Assembly (NCBI GenBank): GCA_902611405.1
Contig: CACLZL010000001.1
Coordinates: 163,192-227,191 of the forward strand
Origin: an uncultured Pelagibacteraceae bacterium
GTDB lineage: Bacteria; Pseudomonadota; Alphaproteobacteria; Pelagibacterales; Pelagibacteraceae
Length of the DNA: 64,000 nt
Direction of reading: 5' to 3'
The translations under genes were made by a program, and so were the position numbers. Shown here piece after piece: positions 10,497 to 21,504 of this stretch (within the stretch, counting starts at the first letter, position 1; every line of letters starts with the position of its first letter). The notes below the pieces were generated by a model. The model did no database searches, had not been told where the DNA came from, and worked only from the letters and a program-made list of their open reading frames with translations.

Positions 10497-11054
10497 TTAA
10501 AGATAATAATAAGGCTCTTTTGCGAATATTTTTTTAACTAATGGCTTAAAATCATCCAATGACATATTTTTATAATCAGGATCAAAAGAGCATTGGTCAT
10601 ATTTTTCACAAAAATCTATAGTATCTTGATAGTATTTGTGATCTTTAAATTTATCTCTTACATTTCTATCACCACCTAAATGATGAGCGCTGTAGTAAGT
10701 TTGAAAAAGACCATGATGTAGAATGATCCAATAGGTTCTATCCGAAACATAAGGTCTTAGTATGGATGCTGCATATTGAGAATGATTCATTGGTGCTAGA
10801 TCATCTCCAATATCATGTAGTAATGTTGCAACAACCATTTCATCACTTTCTTTATTTTTAAAAGCTCTTGTTGCAGCTTGTAATGAATGTTCTAGTCTAG
10901 TAACTTTGTAACCTTCTAAAGTCGTAGTTTGTTTAGATAAATAACTTAAAATTCTCTCAGCTGTTTGTCTCTCAAATTTTTTTTCAAATTTTTCAAGAAG
11001 TTCATAATCTTCTTTAGTGCCGTTTTTCATTTCAGTAAAATTTACCGTTTTCAT
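10497..11054 (-). CDS. HD-domain protein related to PhnZ/TmpB-type diiron oxygenases
   Basis: RLEHSLQAATRA, VATLLHDIGDD and ILHH metal-ligand motifs; C-terminal CSFDPDYKNMSLDDFKPLVKKIF. Confidence 0.65.
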   Translation of the reverse strand: MKTVNFTEMKNGTKEDYELLEKFEKKFERQTAERILSYLSKQTTTLEGYKVTRLEHSLQAATRAFKNKESDEMVVATLLHDIGDDLAPMNHSQYAASILRPYVSDRTYWIILHHGLFQTYYSAHHLGGDRNVRDKFKDHKYYQDTIDFCEKYDQCSFDPDYKNMSLDDFKPLVKKIFAKEPYYYL

Positions 11055-11057
11055 AAT

Positions 11058-12539
11058 TTAATTATTTGATCCAGTACTTAATAAAGATAATTGAGTTATT
11101 TTATTATCTCCTAATTCATCTACTAATTTGACAGGATATTCACCAGTAAAATAATGGTCTGTTAATTGAGGATAAGCTTCATTTCTTTTTTCAAAACCAA
11201 TAGCTTTATATAATCCTTGGATTGATAAAAATCTTAAAGATTTAGCTCCAATATATTCACATATTTCATCATTATTTTTATTTGCTGCTAACAACTCTTT
11301 TTTAGTTGGTGTGTCTACACCATAGAAATCTGGATATCTTATTTCAGGGCATGCAATTTTAACATGAACTTCTTTTGCACCCGCGTCGTAAAGCATTTTA
11401 ACAATTTTGTAAGATGTTGTTCCTCGAACAAGAGAGTCATCAATAAGAATTATTTTTTTATTTTTAATTGTTGTTTGATTAGCATTTAATTTTAATTTTA
11501 CACCCAAGCTTCTAATTTTCTGGCTTGGTTCGATGAAAGTTCTTCCAACATAATGATTTCTAATTAATCCATGTTCAAAATTCATCTTTAATTCTTGAGC
11601 AAAACCCATAGCAGCAGCATTTCCAGAATCTGGTACTGGAACCACTATATCTGCGTCTGTATCATTTTCTTTTGCAAGCTCTCTTCCAATATTTTTTCTG
11701 TGTTCATATGCTGTTTTACCTCCAATTAGACTATCTGGTCTTGAAAAATAAATATACTCAAATACACAAGGCCTTACTTTTTTTGCAGGGAATGGTTTAA
11801 TACTTTTCATTTTATTATTTTCAATTAAAACTATCTCACCATTTTCAACTTCTCTCATAAATTTTGCACCAATAATGTCAAATGCACAAGTTTCTGATGC
11901 TAAGACATAACTATTACCAAGCTTACCAATAACAAGAGGTCTAATTCCATAGGGATCTCTAACTCCGATTAATGAGTTCTGTGTCAACATAACTAGAGCA
12001 TAACCACCTTGAATTTGAAAAATTGCATCAATTACTTTGTCAATAGTTTTTGATCTTTTTGATTTAGCAATTAACTGAACAATAGTTTCAGTATCTGAAG
12101 TTGTGTAAAAGATAGCTCCATTTTGGACTAGCTTATTTCTCAAATATATTGAATTAGTGAGATTTCCATTATGTGCAACTCCAATTCCACCTGCGTTGGT
12201 GTCAGCAAAAAAGGGCTGAATATTTCTTAATATATTGTTTCCTGTAGTGCTGTATCTATTATGGCCAATTGCATAATTTCCCTTAAGATTATTAAGCACT
12301 TTTTCTTTGTTGAAATTATCACCAACTAAACCAAATCTTTTTTCCGAATAATATTTTTCTCCATCAAAAGTAACTATTCCACAACCTTCTTGACCTCTAT
12401 GTTGTAGAGCATGCAGACCAAGTGCAGTCAGAGCTGACGCATCTTTGTTATTGCTTATACCAAAAACACCACATTCTTCTTTTAATCTAGGATTATAATT
12501 CTGTAATTTTTTCTTTAGATTCTTGATATGTTTTTTCAT
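11058..12539 (-). CDS. purF: Amidophosphoribosyltransferase
   Basis: EECGVFGI with class II GAT cysteine, GHNRYSTTG, IILIDDSLVRGTT PRPP motif. Confidence 0.95.
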   Translation of the reverse strand: MKKHIKNLKKKLQNYNPRLKEECGVFGISNNKDASALTALGLHALQHRGQEGCGIVTFDGEKYYSEKRFGLVGDNFNKEKVLNNLKGNYAIGHNRYSTTGNNILRNIQPFFADTNAGGIGVAHNGNLTNSIYLRNKLVQNGAIFYTTSDTETIVQLIAKSKRSKTIDKVIDAIFQIQGGYALVMLTQNSLIGVRDPYGIRPLVIGKLGNSYVLASETCAFDIIGAKFMREVENGEIVLIENNKMKSIKPFPAKKVRPCVFEYIYFSRPDSLIGGKTAYEHRKNIGRELAKENDTDADIVVPVPDSGNAAAMGFAQELKMNFEHGLIRNHYVGRTFIEPSQKIRSLGVKLKLNANQTTIKNKKIILIDDSLVRGTTSYKIVKMLYDAGAKEVHVKIACPEIRYPDFYGVDTPTKKELLAANKNNDEICEYIGAKSLRFLSIQGLYKAIGFEKRNEAYPQLTDHYFTGEYPVKLVDELGDNKITQLSLLSTGSNN

Positions 12540-13038
12540 TAGGAAATTCTTTTATCAGATAACTACTACCTTTTTCTAAATATGGAAAGATGTATGATTT
12601 GTCAAAATTTATTGGCCATTTATCATAATTATATACGATATGAACACCTGAAAAGATACAAACAGAAATAATGTAAGCTCTTATAAAACCAAAAAAGAAT
12701 CCAAATGTAGTATCCAAGCCACCGATTCCCGTGTATTTGACTGCTTTACTGATTCCTTTATTAACTAATAAAACTAAAAAGATAACAACCACAAATATTA
12801 CTATTCCCAAAACAACATCGAGCACATACTCATTATCAATTATATCTTTTACATATGGTTTAATTTTTGGAAACAGAATTAGTGTAATTATGTATGCCAG
12901 CAACCATTTAGCCATTGAAAGAATACTTAAAATGAAACCTTTTTTATAACAATTAATCAAAGATAGAATTGTTAAAATTAAATATATTAAATCAATTATT
13001 GATGTTGCTTTATAAAAATCTTTAATGATTTCTAACAT
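12493..13038 (-). CDS. cvpA: CvpA family protein
   Basis: Small 4-TM protein immediately upstream of purF; overlaps the purF start by 47 bp. Confidence 0.8.
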   Translation of the reverse strand: MLEIIKDFYKATSIIDLIYLILTILSLINCYKKGFILSILSMAKWLLAYIITLILFPKIKPYVKDIIDNEYVLDVVLGIVIFVVVIFLVLLVNKGISKAVKYTGIGGLDTTFGFFFGFIRAYIISVCIFSGVHIVYNYDKWPINFDKSYIFPYLEKGSSYLIKEFPNEKTYQESKEKITEL

Positions 13039-15437
13039 TAAGATGATTTGCCAAAAGGTTTAATAATGCAGATTAATGCAGGTAAGAGAGTCAATACTGA
13101 TATCATAGCCAACAACATAGCTAGTCCAGTAAAAACACCAAAATAAATTGTTGGAATAAATTTTGACAACACTAAAATTGAAAATCCAAAAACAATCGTA
13201 ATTGAAGTGTTTAGTATAGCTACTCCAACGGTTGAATGACACCTTTTTAATGTCTTGTTGTAATCTTTTATTTTATAGAATTCTTCTTTAAATCTGTAAA
13301 TATAGTGAATACTATTATCTACTGCAATTCCTATTGTAATTGCTGCAATAGTTATAGTCATCATATCCAAAGGTATTCCTAACAATCCAATTATTCCTAG
13401 TATAAAAAAAGCAGCAATAAAATTTGGCACAACACCAATTAATGAAAGCTTAATATTTCTAAATAGGATTATGAACATTGAAAATATTCCAATCATAACT
13501 AATCCCAATGTTAAAATTTGAGATTTAAACAAGCTTTGCAATAAATTATTAAATAATATTAATACACCTGCTAATTTATAATCATTTTCTTCTAAACCAA
13601 ATTTATCTTTCAAATCAAAATTGATTTTGTTAATCAAATCATTTCTTCTTAAATTTTCCTGAGAATCTATTATTCTTAAACTAATTCTAGCTTCATTATC
13701 TTTGATTGAAAGATAGGGATCAATGATTTCAGTTTTAATACTCTCAGGAATTTTGGAGTAAAGCACTCCCATTTCTAAAGTTCCTAAAGGCTTGTTGTTA
13801 TTTAATTGAGTAGCAACTTCAATAATAGATGAAAAAGATAGAACTTTTCCAATTTCAGGTAAGCTATCAAGGTAATTGTGAACAGAAGTTATCAAATCAA
13901 TTTTATCTTTGGTAAACCAATATTTTTCATCATTATTCTCTTCTTCTTCATCACCCCAATCATCAAACTCATCATCTTCTTTAGATTTTTTTACTTTTTC
14001 TTTCTTTGGAAACTTTATAATAACCTCCAAAGGAGTGGTTCCACCTAGTTCTTCATCTATAAGCTTCATACCCTTATAAATTTCAGTATTCTTATTAAAG
14101 TAATTTATAAAACTATTTTCAACTTCAAGCTTACTTATTCCAACAATACTGAATATTATAATTATTCCTGTTACTAAGAAGATTGAGTTTTTATTATTAA
14201 GAGAAATCAGACTAAGTAAATTTGTAATTTTTGATTTCTGTTCTCTTTTAACTGAAATATTATTTGTGGGTGCAAAGTTTAAAAGGGTAGGTAGCAAAGT
14301 AAATGTAATAATAAATGATGTAATTAATCCAAAAGTCATCATCCAACCAAAATCAATAATTGGTTTTATTTCACTAAAAATAAGAGATAAGAATGCAAAA
14401 ATTGTTGTCAAGACAGTATAAAGTATTGGCCAAAACATTTTTGAAGTAGTTAAGGAAATAATTTCAAAATTATTTTTTAATGGAAAATCTTTTTTAAGCT
14501 GAAGAAATCTAGTACTCATGTGAATATTCATTGCCATTGTTAAAATCAACATAAGTGCAATAAAATTTGATGAGATTACTGTAACCTTCCATCCAAGTAA
14601 TCCAAGTAACCCCATCATAATTATTACAGAAAAAAGACAACTACTTATAGGAACTATAATCCAAAGAAGGTTTCTAAAAACAAACCATAAAGTAGCAATT
14701 ATAAATAATAGAACCCCCAAACCAAAAACTATTATATCACTTTTGATAAAAGTCATCATATCATCAGCAATCATTGGTATTCCTCCAAGATAAATTTTTC
14801 CAACATCACCATAACTTTGGATAACTTGTCTTATTTCTAAAATATTCTGATGGTTTTGTTTCTTGATTTGATCTTTAATTAGTTCAATTTCTTCTTTTGA
14901 TTTATTTTCTACATTTTCTAATTTCTCAAACTGTTTAATGTTAACAATAATTCCACTAGTTTTACCGTCTTCACTAATTACAAAATTTCTAAAAACAGGA
15001 CTATTTAAAATTTCTTTAAAGCCTCGATTTCTATCAACATCTTCATCTTTTAATGTTTTGAAGTTGTTCAGTCTTTCTTGTAGAGGAGTATCTGAATTGT
15101 TTAGAAGTGGAATATCTAGTAATGTAATTACACTATGGACCCAGTCTAGGCTTTGAATTTTATATTTTAAACTTAATAAATTATTAATTGATGAGTCAGT
15201 TACCATTCCCTCATTGGGAGTATAAGTAAGAATTAAAAATTCTTTACTTCCATATCTTTCAGATATTTCTTTCAGATATGCTAAATCTGGATCACCCTCT
15301 ATCAATAGAGTTTCTGACGAAGCATCTAATCTAAAATTTTTTGAATAGTAACCAAAACTTAAAATAGCAATAATTAACAACACAAATATTGCTTTAGGAT
15401 TTTTAAGGATAACGTTTTGATAAAAATGAGCTATCAT
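13038..15437 (-). CDS. RND/MMPL family transporter (hydrophobic exporter type)
   Basis: Two RND-like halves, GIAVDNSIHYIYRFKEEF motif, 12-TM pattern. Confidence 0.8.
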   Translation of the reverse strand: MIAHFYQNVILKNPKAIFVLLIIAILSFGYYSKNFRLDASSETLLIEGDPDLAYLKEISERYGSKEFLILTYTPNEGMVTDSSINNLLSLKYKIQSLDWVHSVITLLDIPLLNNSDTPLQERLNNFKTLKDEDVDRNRGFKEILNSPVFRNFVISEDGKTSGIIVNIKQFEKLENVENKSKEEIELIKDQIKKQNHQNILEIRQVIQSYGDVGKIYLGGIPMIADDMMTFIKSDIIVFGLGVLLFIIATLWFVFRNLLWIIVPISSCLFSVIIMMGLLGLLGWKVTVISSNFIALMLILTMAMNIHMSTRFLQLKKDFPLKNNFEIISLTTSKMFWPILYTVLTTIFAFLSLIFSEIKPIIDFGWMMTFGLITSFIITFTLLPTLLNFAPTNNISVKREQKSKITNLLSLISLNNKNSIFLVTGIIIIFSIVGISKLEVENSFINYFNKNTEIYKGMKLIDEELGGTTPLEVIIKFPKKEKVKKSKEDDEFDDWGDEEEENNDEKYWFTKDKIDLITSVHNYLDSLPEIGKVLSFSSIIEVATQLNNNKPLGTLEMGVLYSKIPESIKTEIIDPYLSIKDNEARISLRIIDSQENLRRNDLINKINFDLKDKFGLEENDYKLAGVLILFNNLLQSLFKSQILTLGLVMIGIFSMFIILFRNIKLSLIGVVPNFIAAFFILGIIGLLGIPLDMMTITIAAITIGIAVDNSIHYIYRFKEEFYKIKDYNKTLKRCHSTVGVAILNTSITIVFGFSILVLSKFIPTIYFGVFTGLAMLLAMISVLTLLPALICIIKPFGKSS

Positions 15438-15458
15438 TCAAGCTCTTTATATTGGAAT

Positions 15459-16898
15459 TTAACTTAATTGAGTATCCTTAAATTTTGTAAATCTTTCCTC
15501 AAATTCAAGAGTTACATTACCAATAGGACCATGTCTTTGTTTTCCAATTATAATTTGAGCTAAATGAGCAACTTCATTCATTTTTGCCTGCCACTCAGCA
15601 TGCTCAACTGTTGCCTCTCTTGGTTCTTTTCTTGAAAGATAATATCCTTCTCTATAAACAAACATTACAACGTCGGCATCTTGTTCAATAGAACCTGATT
15701 CTCTCAAGTCTGATAATTGAGGTTTGTGATCATCTCTTTGTTCTACTTGTCTAGATAATTGAGAAAGAGCTACAACAGGTACAGAAAGTTCTTTAGCGAT
15801 AGCTTTAAGACCTTGTGTTATTTGAGAAATTTCTTGTACTCGTCCATCTCTATTGTTTAGAGAGCCACGCATTAATTGAATATAATCTACCAAAATCATA
15901 TCAAGACCATGAAGTCTTTTTATTCTTCTTGCTCTATTACTTAATGCAGCAACACTGATAGCGGGTGTTTCATCTATATAAAGTGGGAGATCAGCAATAT
16001 CTTTTGACGTTTCTATAAATTTATCAAATTGATCGTCAGTTATTCTTCCTCTTCTAATGAAGTCCGAACTTATTCTAGCTTGCTCAGAAATTATCCTTGT
16101 GGATAACTGTTCAGAAGACATTTCAAGTGAAAAAAATGCTATGGTTGATTGTTTTCCACTATCTTGTAATTTTTTAGCAGCATTATAAGCAATATTAGTT
16201 GCAAGCGAAGTTTTACCCATCGATGGACGACCCGCAATAATAATTAAATCTGATTGATGTAATCCACCTAGTTTATTATCTAAATCTGTTAAGCCTGTCG
16301 GAACTCCTACTATGCCTTCTTCATTTTTAAAAGCAGCTTGAGCCATTTCTATTGTTTGCTTCATAGCATCATCAAATTTTACCAAAGAAGTGTTAGAAGA
16401 ACCTTTTTCAGCTAAATCAAATAAAAGTTTTTCGGTATCTTCAATGATAGATTGACCGTCTTTATCTAGGTCCGTTATTTTTGCATTATCTGCTGCTTGT
16501 TCAGAAATTTTTATAAGCTCACGTCTTACAAACATATCGTAAATAATTTTGGCATACTCAATTGCCTGTCTTACAGATGTAGAGAATTTAGTAATTTTAA
16601 CTAAATATTCCGAAACATTAATATCATCTTTTTCATTTTTAAAATAATTTTTTAAAGTTATTGGATTTGCAAGCATCCCTTTAAAAATCATACTTCTTAT
16701 TGCATTAAAAATTTTTTGATGCATTGGATCAAAAAATTTATCACCAAAAGTAGCTTGAATTTCAGGATCTAAAATAAGACTTATTTCATCATATATTTCA
16801 TTATTTACTAAAAGAGATCCAATGACAGCCTGTTCTGCTTCAATATTATTTGGTAATTCTTTGATTTGATCTTTTACAATACTTAGGTTGTTTTCCAT
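15459..16898 (-). CDS. dnaB: Replicative DNA helicase DnaB
   Basis: IIAGRPSMGKTSLATN, MILVDYIQLM, SDLRESGSIEQDADVVMFVYREGYY. Confidence 0.96.
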   Translation of the reverse strand: MENNLSIVKDQIKELPNNIEAEQAVIGSLLVNNEIYDEISLILDPEIQATFGDKFFDPMHQKIFNAIRSMIFKGMLANPITLKNYFKNEKDDINVSEYLVKITKFSTSVRQAIEYAKIIYDMFVRRELIKISEQAADNAKITDLDKDGQSIIEDTEKLLFDLAEKGSSNTSLVKFDDAMKQTIEMAQAAFKNEEGIVGVPTGLTDLDNKLGGLHQSDLIIIAGRPSMGKTSLATNIAYNAAKKLQDSGKQSTIAFFSLEMSSEQLSTRIISEQARISSDFIRRGRITDDQFDKFIETSKDIADLPLYIDETPAISVAALSNRARRIKRLHGLDMILVDYIQLMRGSLNNRDGRVQEISQITQGLKAIAKELSVPVVALSQLSRQVEQRDDHKPQLSDLRESGSIEQDADVVMFVYREGYYLSRKEPREATVEHAEWQAKMNEVAHLAQIIIGKQRHGPIGNVTLEFEERFTKFKDTQLS

Positions 16899-16967
16899 TA
16901 AAAATAATTTACATGAAAACGGATTGAATTAAATTGTAAATTGGTGCTGGGGAAAAGACTGTATAAT

Positions 16968-17426
16968 TTATTGAATTGTATCAGCTGATGAAACATTCAT
17001 AGTAATTTCAGCGTCAACTTCAGAGTGTAAAGAAATTTTAACTTTAAATTTTCCTAATGCTTTTATTTCTTCAACTGGTTGTATCATTGAGGGCTTGATA
17101 TCAATTTTATTTTCTTGTTGAATAAGTTTGGAAATTTCAGTTGGTTTAACAGACCCATATAATTCATTATTTTCTGTACTTAGTTTTTTAACTAAATATT
17201 CTTTGCCATTTATTTGTTCAGCAATTTGAGAGGCTTCTTTTTTCTTTTCGTTATCTTTTTTTGATAACTCAGCTTTCATTTTTTCAACTTCTTTTATATT
17301 TTCTTTTGATGCATAAAGAGCTTTTTTATTAGCTATTAAAAAGTTTCTTGCAAAGCCTCTTTTGACATCTATCACCTCACCAATAGATCCAATTCTTTTC
17401 ACGTTTTCTAATAAAATTACTTTCAT
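16968..17426 (-). CDS. rplI: 50S ribosomal protein L9
   Basis: MKVILLENVKRIGSIGEVIDVKRGFARNFLI. Confidence 0.95.
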   Translation of the reverse strand: MKVILLENVKRIGSIGEVIDVKRGFARNFLIANKKALYASKENIKEVEKMKAELSKKDNEKKKEASQIAEQINGKEYLVKKLSTENNELYGSVKPTEISKLIQQENKIDIKPSMIQPVEEIKALGKFKVKISLHSEVDAEITMNVSSADTIQ

Positions 17427-17427
17427 T

Positions 17428-17700
17428 TTATAATAGCGCTAAGTTTCTTGCTCTTTTGATTGAAAGAGAGAGTTCTCTTTGTTTCTTTTGTGACACATTT
17501 GTAATTCTTGAAGGTAAAATTTTACCATTTTCAGAAACATACTTTTTCAAGAGTTTAATATTTTTATAATCTACTTCGGGAGCACCTTTTACTGATAAAG
17601 GACAAGTTTTTTTAAATTTATATTTATTTGGTTGAAAAATACTTAATTTTGCAAAGTTACTTTGCTTACCTTTTTTATTTCCACTTTGTCTTTTCGGCAT
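17428..17700 (-). CDS. rpsR: 30S ribosomal protein S18
   Basis: [48 protein letters not shown]. Confidence 0.95.
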   Translation of the reverse strand: MPKRQSGNKKGKQSNFAKLSIFQPNKYKFKKTCPLSVKGAPEVDYKNIKLLKKYVSENGKILPSRITNVSQKKQRELSLSIKRARNLALL

Positions 17701-18053
17701 TAGTTTTTAGTACTTTCTTTTTTTTCACTATCTTCTTTTTTTCCAAAATAGTTTGTTTCCAAATCGAATTTTTTTACCCTGACTGTTAAATATCTAAGTA
17801 ACTTTTTATCAATTGCCTCGTTTTTCTCTAATTCTTCAATTACATTACCTTTACCTTTTATCTTAAAATGTATGTAACTTCCTTTTTTATTCTTTTTGAT
17901 AAGATAAGATAAGTTTAATAGTCCCCAATTCTCAGTTTTAACAATTTCACCCTCATTTTTTTCAACAATTTTTGAATATTTTTCTGTAAGTTGCTTTAAT
18001 TCACTCGGTGAAGTATCTTGCCTGGCAATAATAGTATGTTCGTATAAATTCAT
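17700..18053 (-). CDS. rpsF: 30S ribosomal protein S6
   Basis: [36 protein letters not shown]; operon position. Confidence 0.93.
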   Translation of the reverse strand: MNLYEHTIIARQDTSPSELKQLTEKYSKIVEKNEGEIVKTENWGLLNLSYLIKKNKKGSYIHFKIKGKGNVIEELEKNEAIDKKLLRYLTVRVKKFDLETNYFGKKEDSEKKESTKN

Positions 18054-18140
18054 TTAAGTTCTTTAATAAAAAATGAGGATATACTATTATAAAAGTTCAA
18101 TTACAATAGTTAAAAAGGCAAAAATATTAGTTTTTTTTAT

Positions 18141-19067
18141 ATGTTTTCAGTAATATTTCCAGGTCAAGGATCTCAAATGGTAGGCATGGGAAAAGAGTTA
18201 TATGAAAAATTCGATATAGTTAAAAGTGTTTTTAAAGAGGCAGATGATACTTTAAATTTTTCTATTTCTAAGCTTATTCTAGAGGGACCAAAAGAAGAGT
18301 TAGATTTAACAGCTAATACACAACCAGCAATATTTTTAATTAGCTATTCAATATTTAATTTGGTGATAAAGGAATTTAACATAGACTTAAATAAAGCAAA
18401 ATATTTTGCAGGACACTCTTTGGGTGAATATTCAGCTCTATCATGTGCAAGATATCTGGATTTTTCAGATACTCTAAAAATATTAAGAGTCAGAGGAGAC
18501 GCTATGCAAAACGCTGTTCCAAAAGGAGAAGGGGGAATGGTTGCCGTATTAGGAGCGACAGTTGAAGTAATTGAAAAAATTTTAAAAGAAAATGAAGAAG
18601 TTTTTAAAGTACAAATTGCAAATGATAATTCTGAGGGACAAATTGTTTTAAGTGGAAATACAGAAGATTTAGACAAGTTAATTCAATATTTAAAGGAAAA
18701 CTCAATAAAAAATATTAAACTTCCAGTTAGCGCACCCTTTCACTGTGATTTGATGAATAATGCTACAAAAATTATGAGAGCAGAGTTAAATAAAATGAAT
18801 TTTAAAAATGGACAAAATAAATTAATTTCAAATGTGACTGCAAACGAAATTGAAAATCCAGAAGAGCTTAAAAATCTGCTAATTAAGCAAATAGAAAACA
18901 GAGTTAGGTGGAGAGAAAGTGTGATTAATATGATAGAAAATGGCGTAAATCATTTTATAGAAATAGGACCAGGGAAAGTTTTGTCAGGTTTGGTAAAAAG
19001 AATTAATAGAGATGTTAAAATTGACACAATTAATAGTCAAAGTGATATAGAGAGTCTAAATATATGA
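18141..19067 (+). CDS. fabD: Malonyl-CoA:ACP transacylase
   Basis: FPGQGSQMVGMGKEL, GHSLGEYSAL. Confidence 0.95.
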   Translation: MFSVIFPGQGSQMVGMGKELYEKFDIVKSVFKEADDTLNFSISKLILEGPKEELDLTANTQPAIFLISYSIFNLVIKEFNIDLNKAKYFAGHSLGEYSALSCARYLDFSDTLKILRVRGDAMQNAVPKGEGGMVAVLGATVEVIEKILKENEEVFKVQIANDNSEGQIVLSGNTEDLDKLIQYLKENSIKNIKLPVSAPFHCDLMNNATKIMRAELNKMNFKNGQNKLISNVTANEIENPEELKNLLIKQIENRVRWRESVINMIENGVNHFIEIGPGKVLSGLVKRINRDVKIDTINSQSDIESLNI

Positions 19068-19801
19068 CAGATTTAAAAGGCAAAAATATTATTGTTACAG
19101 GTGCTTCAGGCGGGATTGGAAATTCAATAATTGAAAAATTATATCAATCAGGAGCAAATATTCTAGCCTCAGGTACAAGAATAGAAAAACTTGATGAGCT
19201 TAAAAATAAATATGAAAATATTAAAATACTTAAGTTTGACATTTCGCAAAGTGATAAAGTTGAAGAATTTATAGAAAAAGCCACAATAGACTTGGGTGGA
19301 AATTTAGATTGTGTAATTAATAACGCAGGAATTACTCAAGATAATTTAGCGATAAGGATGAGTTTAGAAGAATGGCAAAAAGTGATTGATGTAAATTTGA
19401 CCTCAACTTTCTTAATGAGTAAATCTGCGATAAAAAAAATGCTTAAAAATAAATCTGGTAAGATTGTAAATATTACATCTGTTGTAGGTCATACAGGAAA
19501 TCTAGGTCAGGCTAATTACACTGCATCTAAAGCAGGAATAATTGCTATGTCAAAGAGTTTGGCAATTGAATATGCTAAGAAAAATATAAATATAAATTGT
19601 ATCTCACCAGGCTTTATTAAAACAGCTATGACAAACAAATTAGATGATAAATTTAAAGATGCTATAATATCAAAAATTCCATCAGGACGTCTAGGAGAGC
19701 CAGATGATATTGCAAATGCAGTGTTTTTTTTATGCTCAAGCCAATCAGATTATATAAATGGTGAAACCTTGCATGTTAATGGAGGCATGTATATGGCTTG
19801 A
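19064..19801 (+). CDS. fabG: 3-oxoacyl-ACP reductase
   Basis: SDR motifs TGASGGIG, NNAGIT, YTASKAGI. Confidence 0.95.
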   Translation: MTDLKGKNIIVTGASGGIGNSIIEKLYQSGANILASGTRIEKLDELKNKYENIKILKFDISQSDKVEEFIEKATIDLGGNLDCVINNAGITQDNLAIRMSLEEWQKVIDVNLTSTFLMSKSAIKKMLKNKSGKIVNITSVVGHTGNLGQANYTASKAGIIAMSKSLAIEYAKKNININCISPGFIKTAMTNKLDDKFKDAIISKIPSGRLGEPDDIANAVFFLCSSQSDYINGETLHVNGGMYMA

Positions 19802-19849
19802 CAAAATAGGTTTTTAAACTATTAAGAATTTATAACAAAAAGGATCAAT

Positions 19850-20089
19850 ATGTCAGATGATGTTTCAAGCAAAGTAAAAAAAATTGTAGCTGATCACTTA
19901 GGTATCGACGAAGCAAAAGTTACTGAAGAATCAAGTTTTATAGATGATTTGGGTGCAGATAGTTTAGATACAGTTGAATTAGTAATGGCCTTTGAAGAAG
20001 AATTTGGATCTGAAATTTCAGACAGTGAAGCTGAGAAAATTTTAACTGTTGGCGATGCAGTTAAATTCATCGAAGGAAAAGCAAACTAG
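19850..20089 (+). CDS. acpP: Acyl carrier protein
   Basis: [19 protein letters not shown] phosphopantetheine site. Confidence 0.97.
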   Translation: MSDDVSSKVKKIVADHLGIDEAKVTEESSFIDDLGADSLDTVELVMAFEEEFGSEISDSEAEKILTVGDAVKFIEGKAN

Positions 20090-20097
20090 AAAGTTAA

Positions 20098-20730
20098 ATG
20101 CCATCAGAAAAAGATGGGATAATGATAATATTATCCTCTCCTTCAGGAGCAGGCAAAACCACACTAGTTAAAAAATTGTCTCAACAAGACAATTTTGAAA
20201 TCTCAATATCACATACAACTAGGCAACCTAGGCTAAACGAAAATCAAGATGAAGATTATTTTTTTGTTAGCGAGTCAGAGTTTAAAAGATTAATTCAAAA
20301 TGAGGAATTCCTGGAATACGCAAAAGTTTTTAATAACTTTTATGGTACAACAAGAACACCTGTTATAGACAGGTTAAATAAAGGTAAAAATGTTCTGTTT
20401 GATATTGATTGGCAAGGAGCTGATCAAATCAAGAATAAAAAAATGGATTATAAATTAATAACTTTTTTTATACTTCCTCCAAGCAAAGAAGTTTTATATG
20501 AAAGATTATCTAAACGACACATTAAAGATAAACTAATAGCCAAAGAAAGAATGAAACAATTTGAAAGAGATGTCCTACATTGGATAAATTATGATTATGT
20601 AGTTATAAATAACGATTTAAATGAATGTTACTTAAAAATTACAAATTTGATTGACGCTGAAAAAAATAGTGGATCAAAAGATTATGATTTAGAATATATA
20701 AGAACGCATGTAGATAAACTAACTTCATAA
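20098..20730 (+). CDS. gmk: Guanylate kinase
   Basis: [24 protein letters not shown]. Confidence 0.95.
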   Translation: MPSEKDGIMIILSSPSGAGKTTLVKKLSQQDNFEISISHTTRQPRLNENQDEDYFFVSESEFKRLIQNEEFLEYAKVFNNFYGTTRTPVIDRLNKGKNVLFDIDWQGADQIKNKKMDYKLITFFILPPSKEVLYERLSKRHIKDKLIAKERMKQFERDVLHWINYDYVVINNDLNECYLKITNLIDAEKNSGSKDYDLEYIRTHVDKLTS

Positions 20731-21504
20731 GTTTTCATATTCATGCACTAGTTTGTAATATGTCTCAAAATCTATGTTCTGTGGCCTCAGATTTAAATCA
20801 ATTTTTAATTTTTCTAAAATCCTTTCATCTCCATTAAATAGTTTATGGTAAGGTTTTTTTAACATTTTTCTTCTTTGATTAAAAAAAATTCTTGTTATTT
20901 TTTCTAAATTTTTTGGATCTTTAATTTTTATAAAATTTTCTTTTGGATACAAAAATAACAAGGTACTATTTATTTTTGGTTTTGGAGAAAAAGAATCAGG
21001 TTTAATATCACATATCTTTTTAATATTAAGTTTCCAGTTACAAATAATTGATAGTCTACCATAATTAGGAGTATTAAATTTAGCAATTATTCTATCAGCA
21101 ACTTCCTTTTGAAACATCAAGACTAGACAATCAAACCAAAAGTTATCTTTTAGATTAATTATCCATTTACTAAGGATTTCTGTTGAAATATTGTAAGGCA
21201 AATTACCATAAACAGTTACTTTTTCTTTAAAAAAATTACTTTCATCAATTTTTAAAATATCTTGATTAATAATTGTTAGCTTATTATTAAATTTTTTTTT
21301 AAGATAAATTGCAAGTTCGTTATCTTTTTCAATTACAAAAAATTTTTTTGGTTTTTTTTTAATTATATATGATGTTAGATTTCCAGTACCTGGTCCAATT
21401 TCAAGAATTATTTTATTTTCTATATTAGTAGCATTTACTATTTTGTTTAAAATATTTTTATCAATTAAAAAATTTTGACCTAAACTTTTCTTAGCTTTAA
21501 TCAA
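20725..21504 (-). CDS. rsmA: 16S rRNA (adenine1518/1519-N6) dimethyltransferase
   Basis: [28 protein letters not shown]. Confidence 0.95.
   Translation of the reverse strand: MIKAKKSLGQNFLIDKNILNKIVNATNIENKIILEIGPGTGNLTSYIIKKKPKKFFVIEKDNELAIYLKKKFNNKLTIINQDILKIDESNFFKEKVTVYGNLPYNISTEILSKWIINLKDNFWFDCLVLMFQKEVADRIIAKFNTPNYGRLSIICNWKLNIKKICDIKPDSFSPKPKINSTLLFLYPKENFIKIKDPKNLEKITRIFFNQRRKMLKKPYHKLFNGDERILEKLKIDLNLRPQNIDFETYYKLVHEYENL

Noticed and set aside
18344-18676. 110-aa minus-strand ORF opposite fabD
   Set aside because: Antisense shadow of fabD; same Ser/Phe-rich artefact composition.
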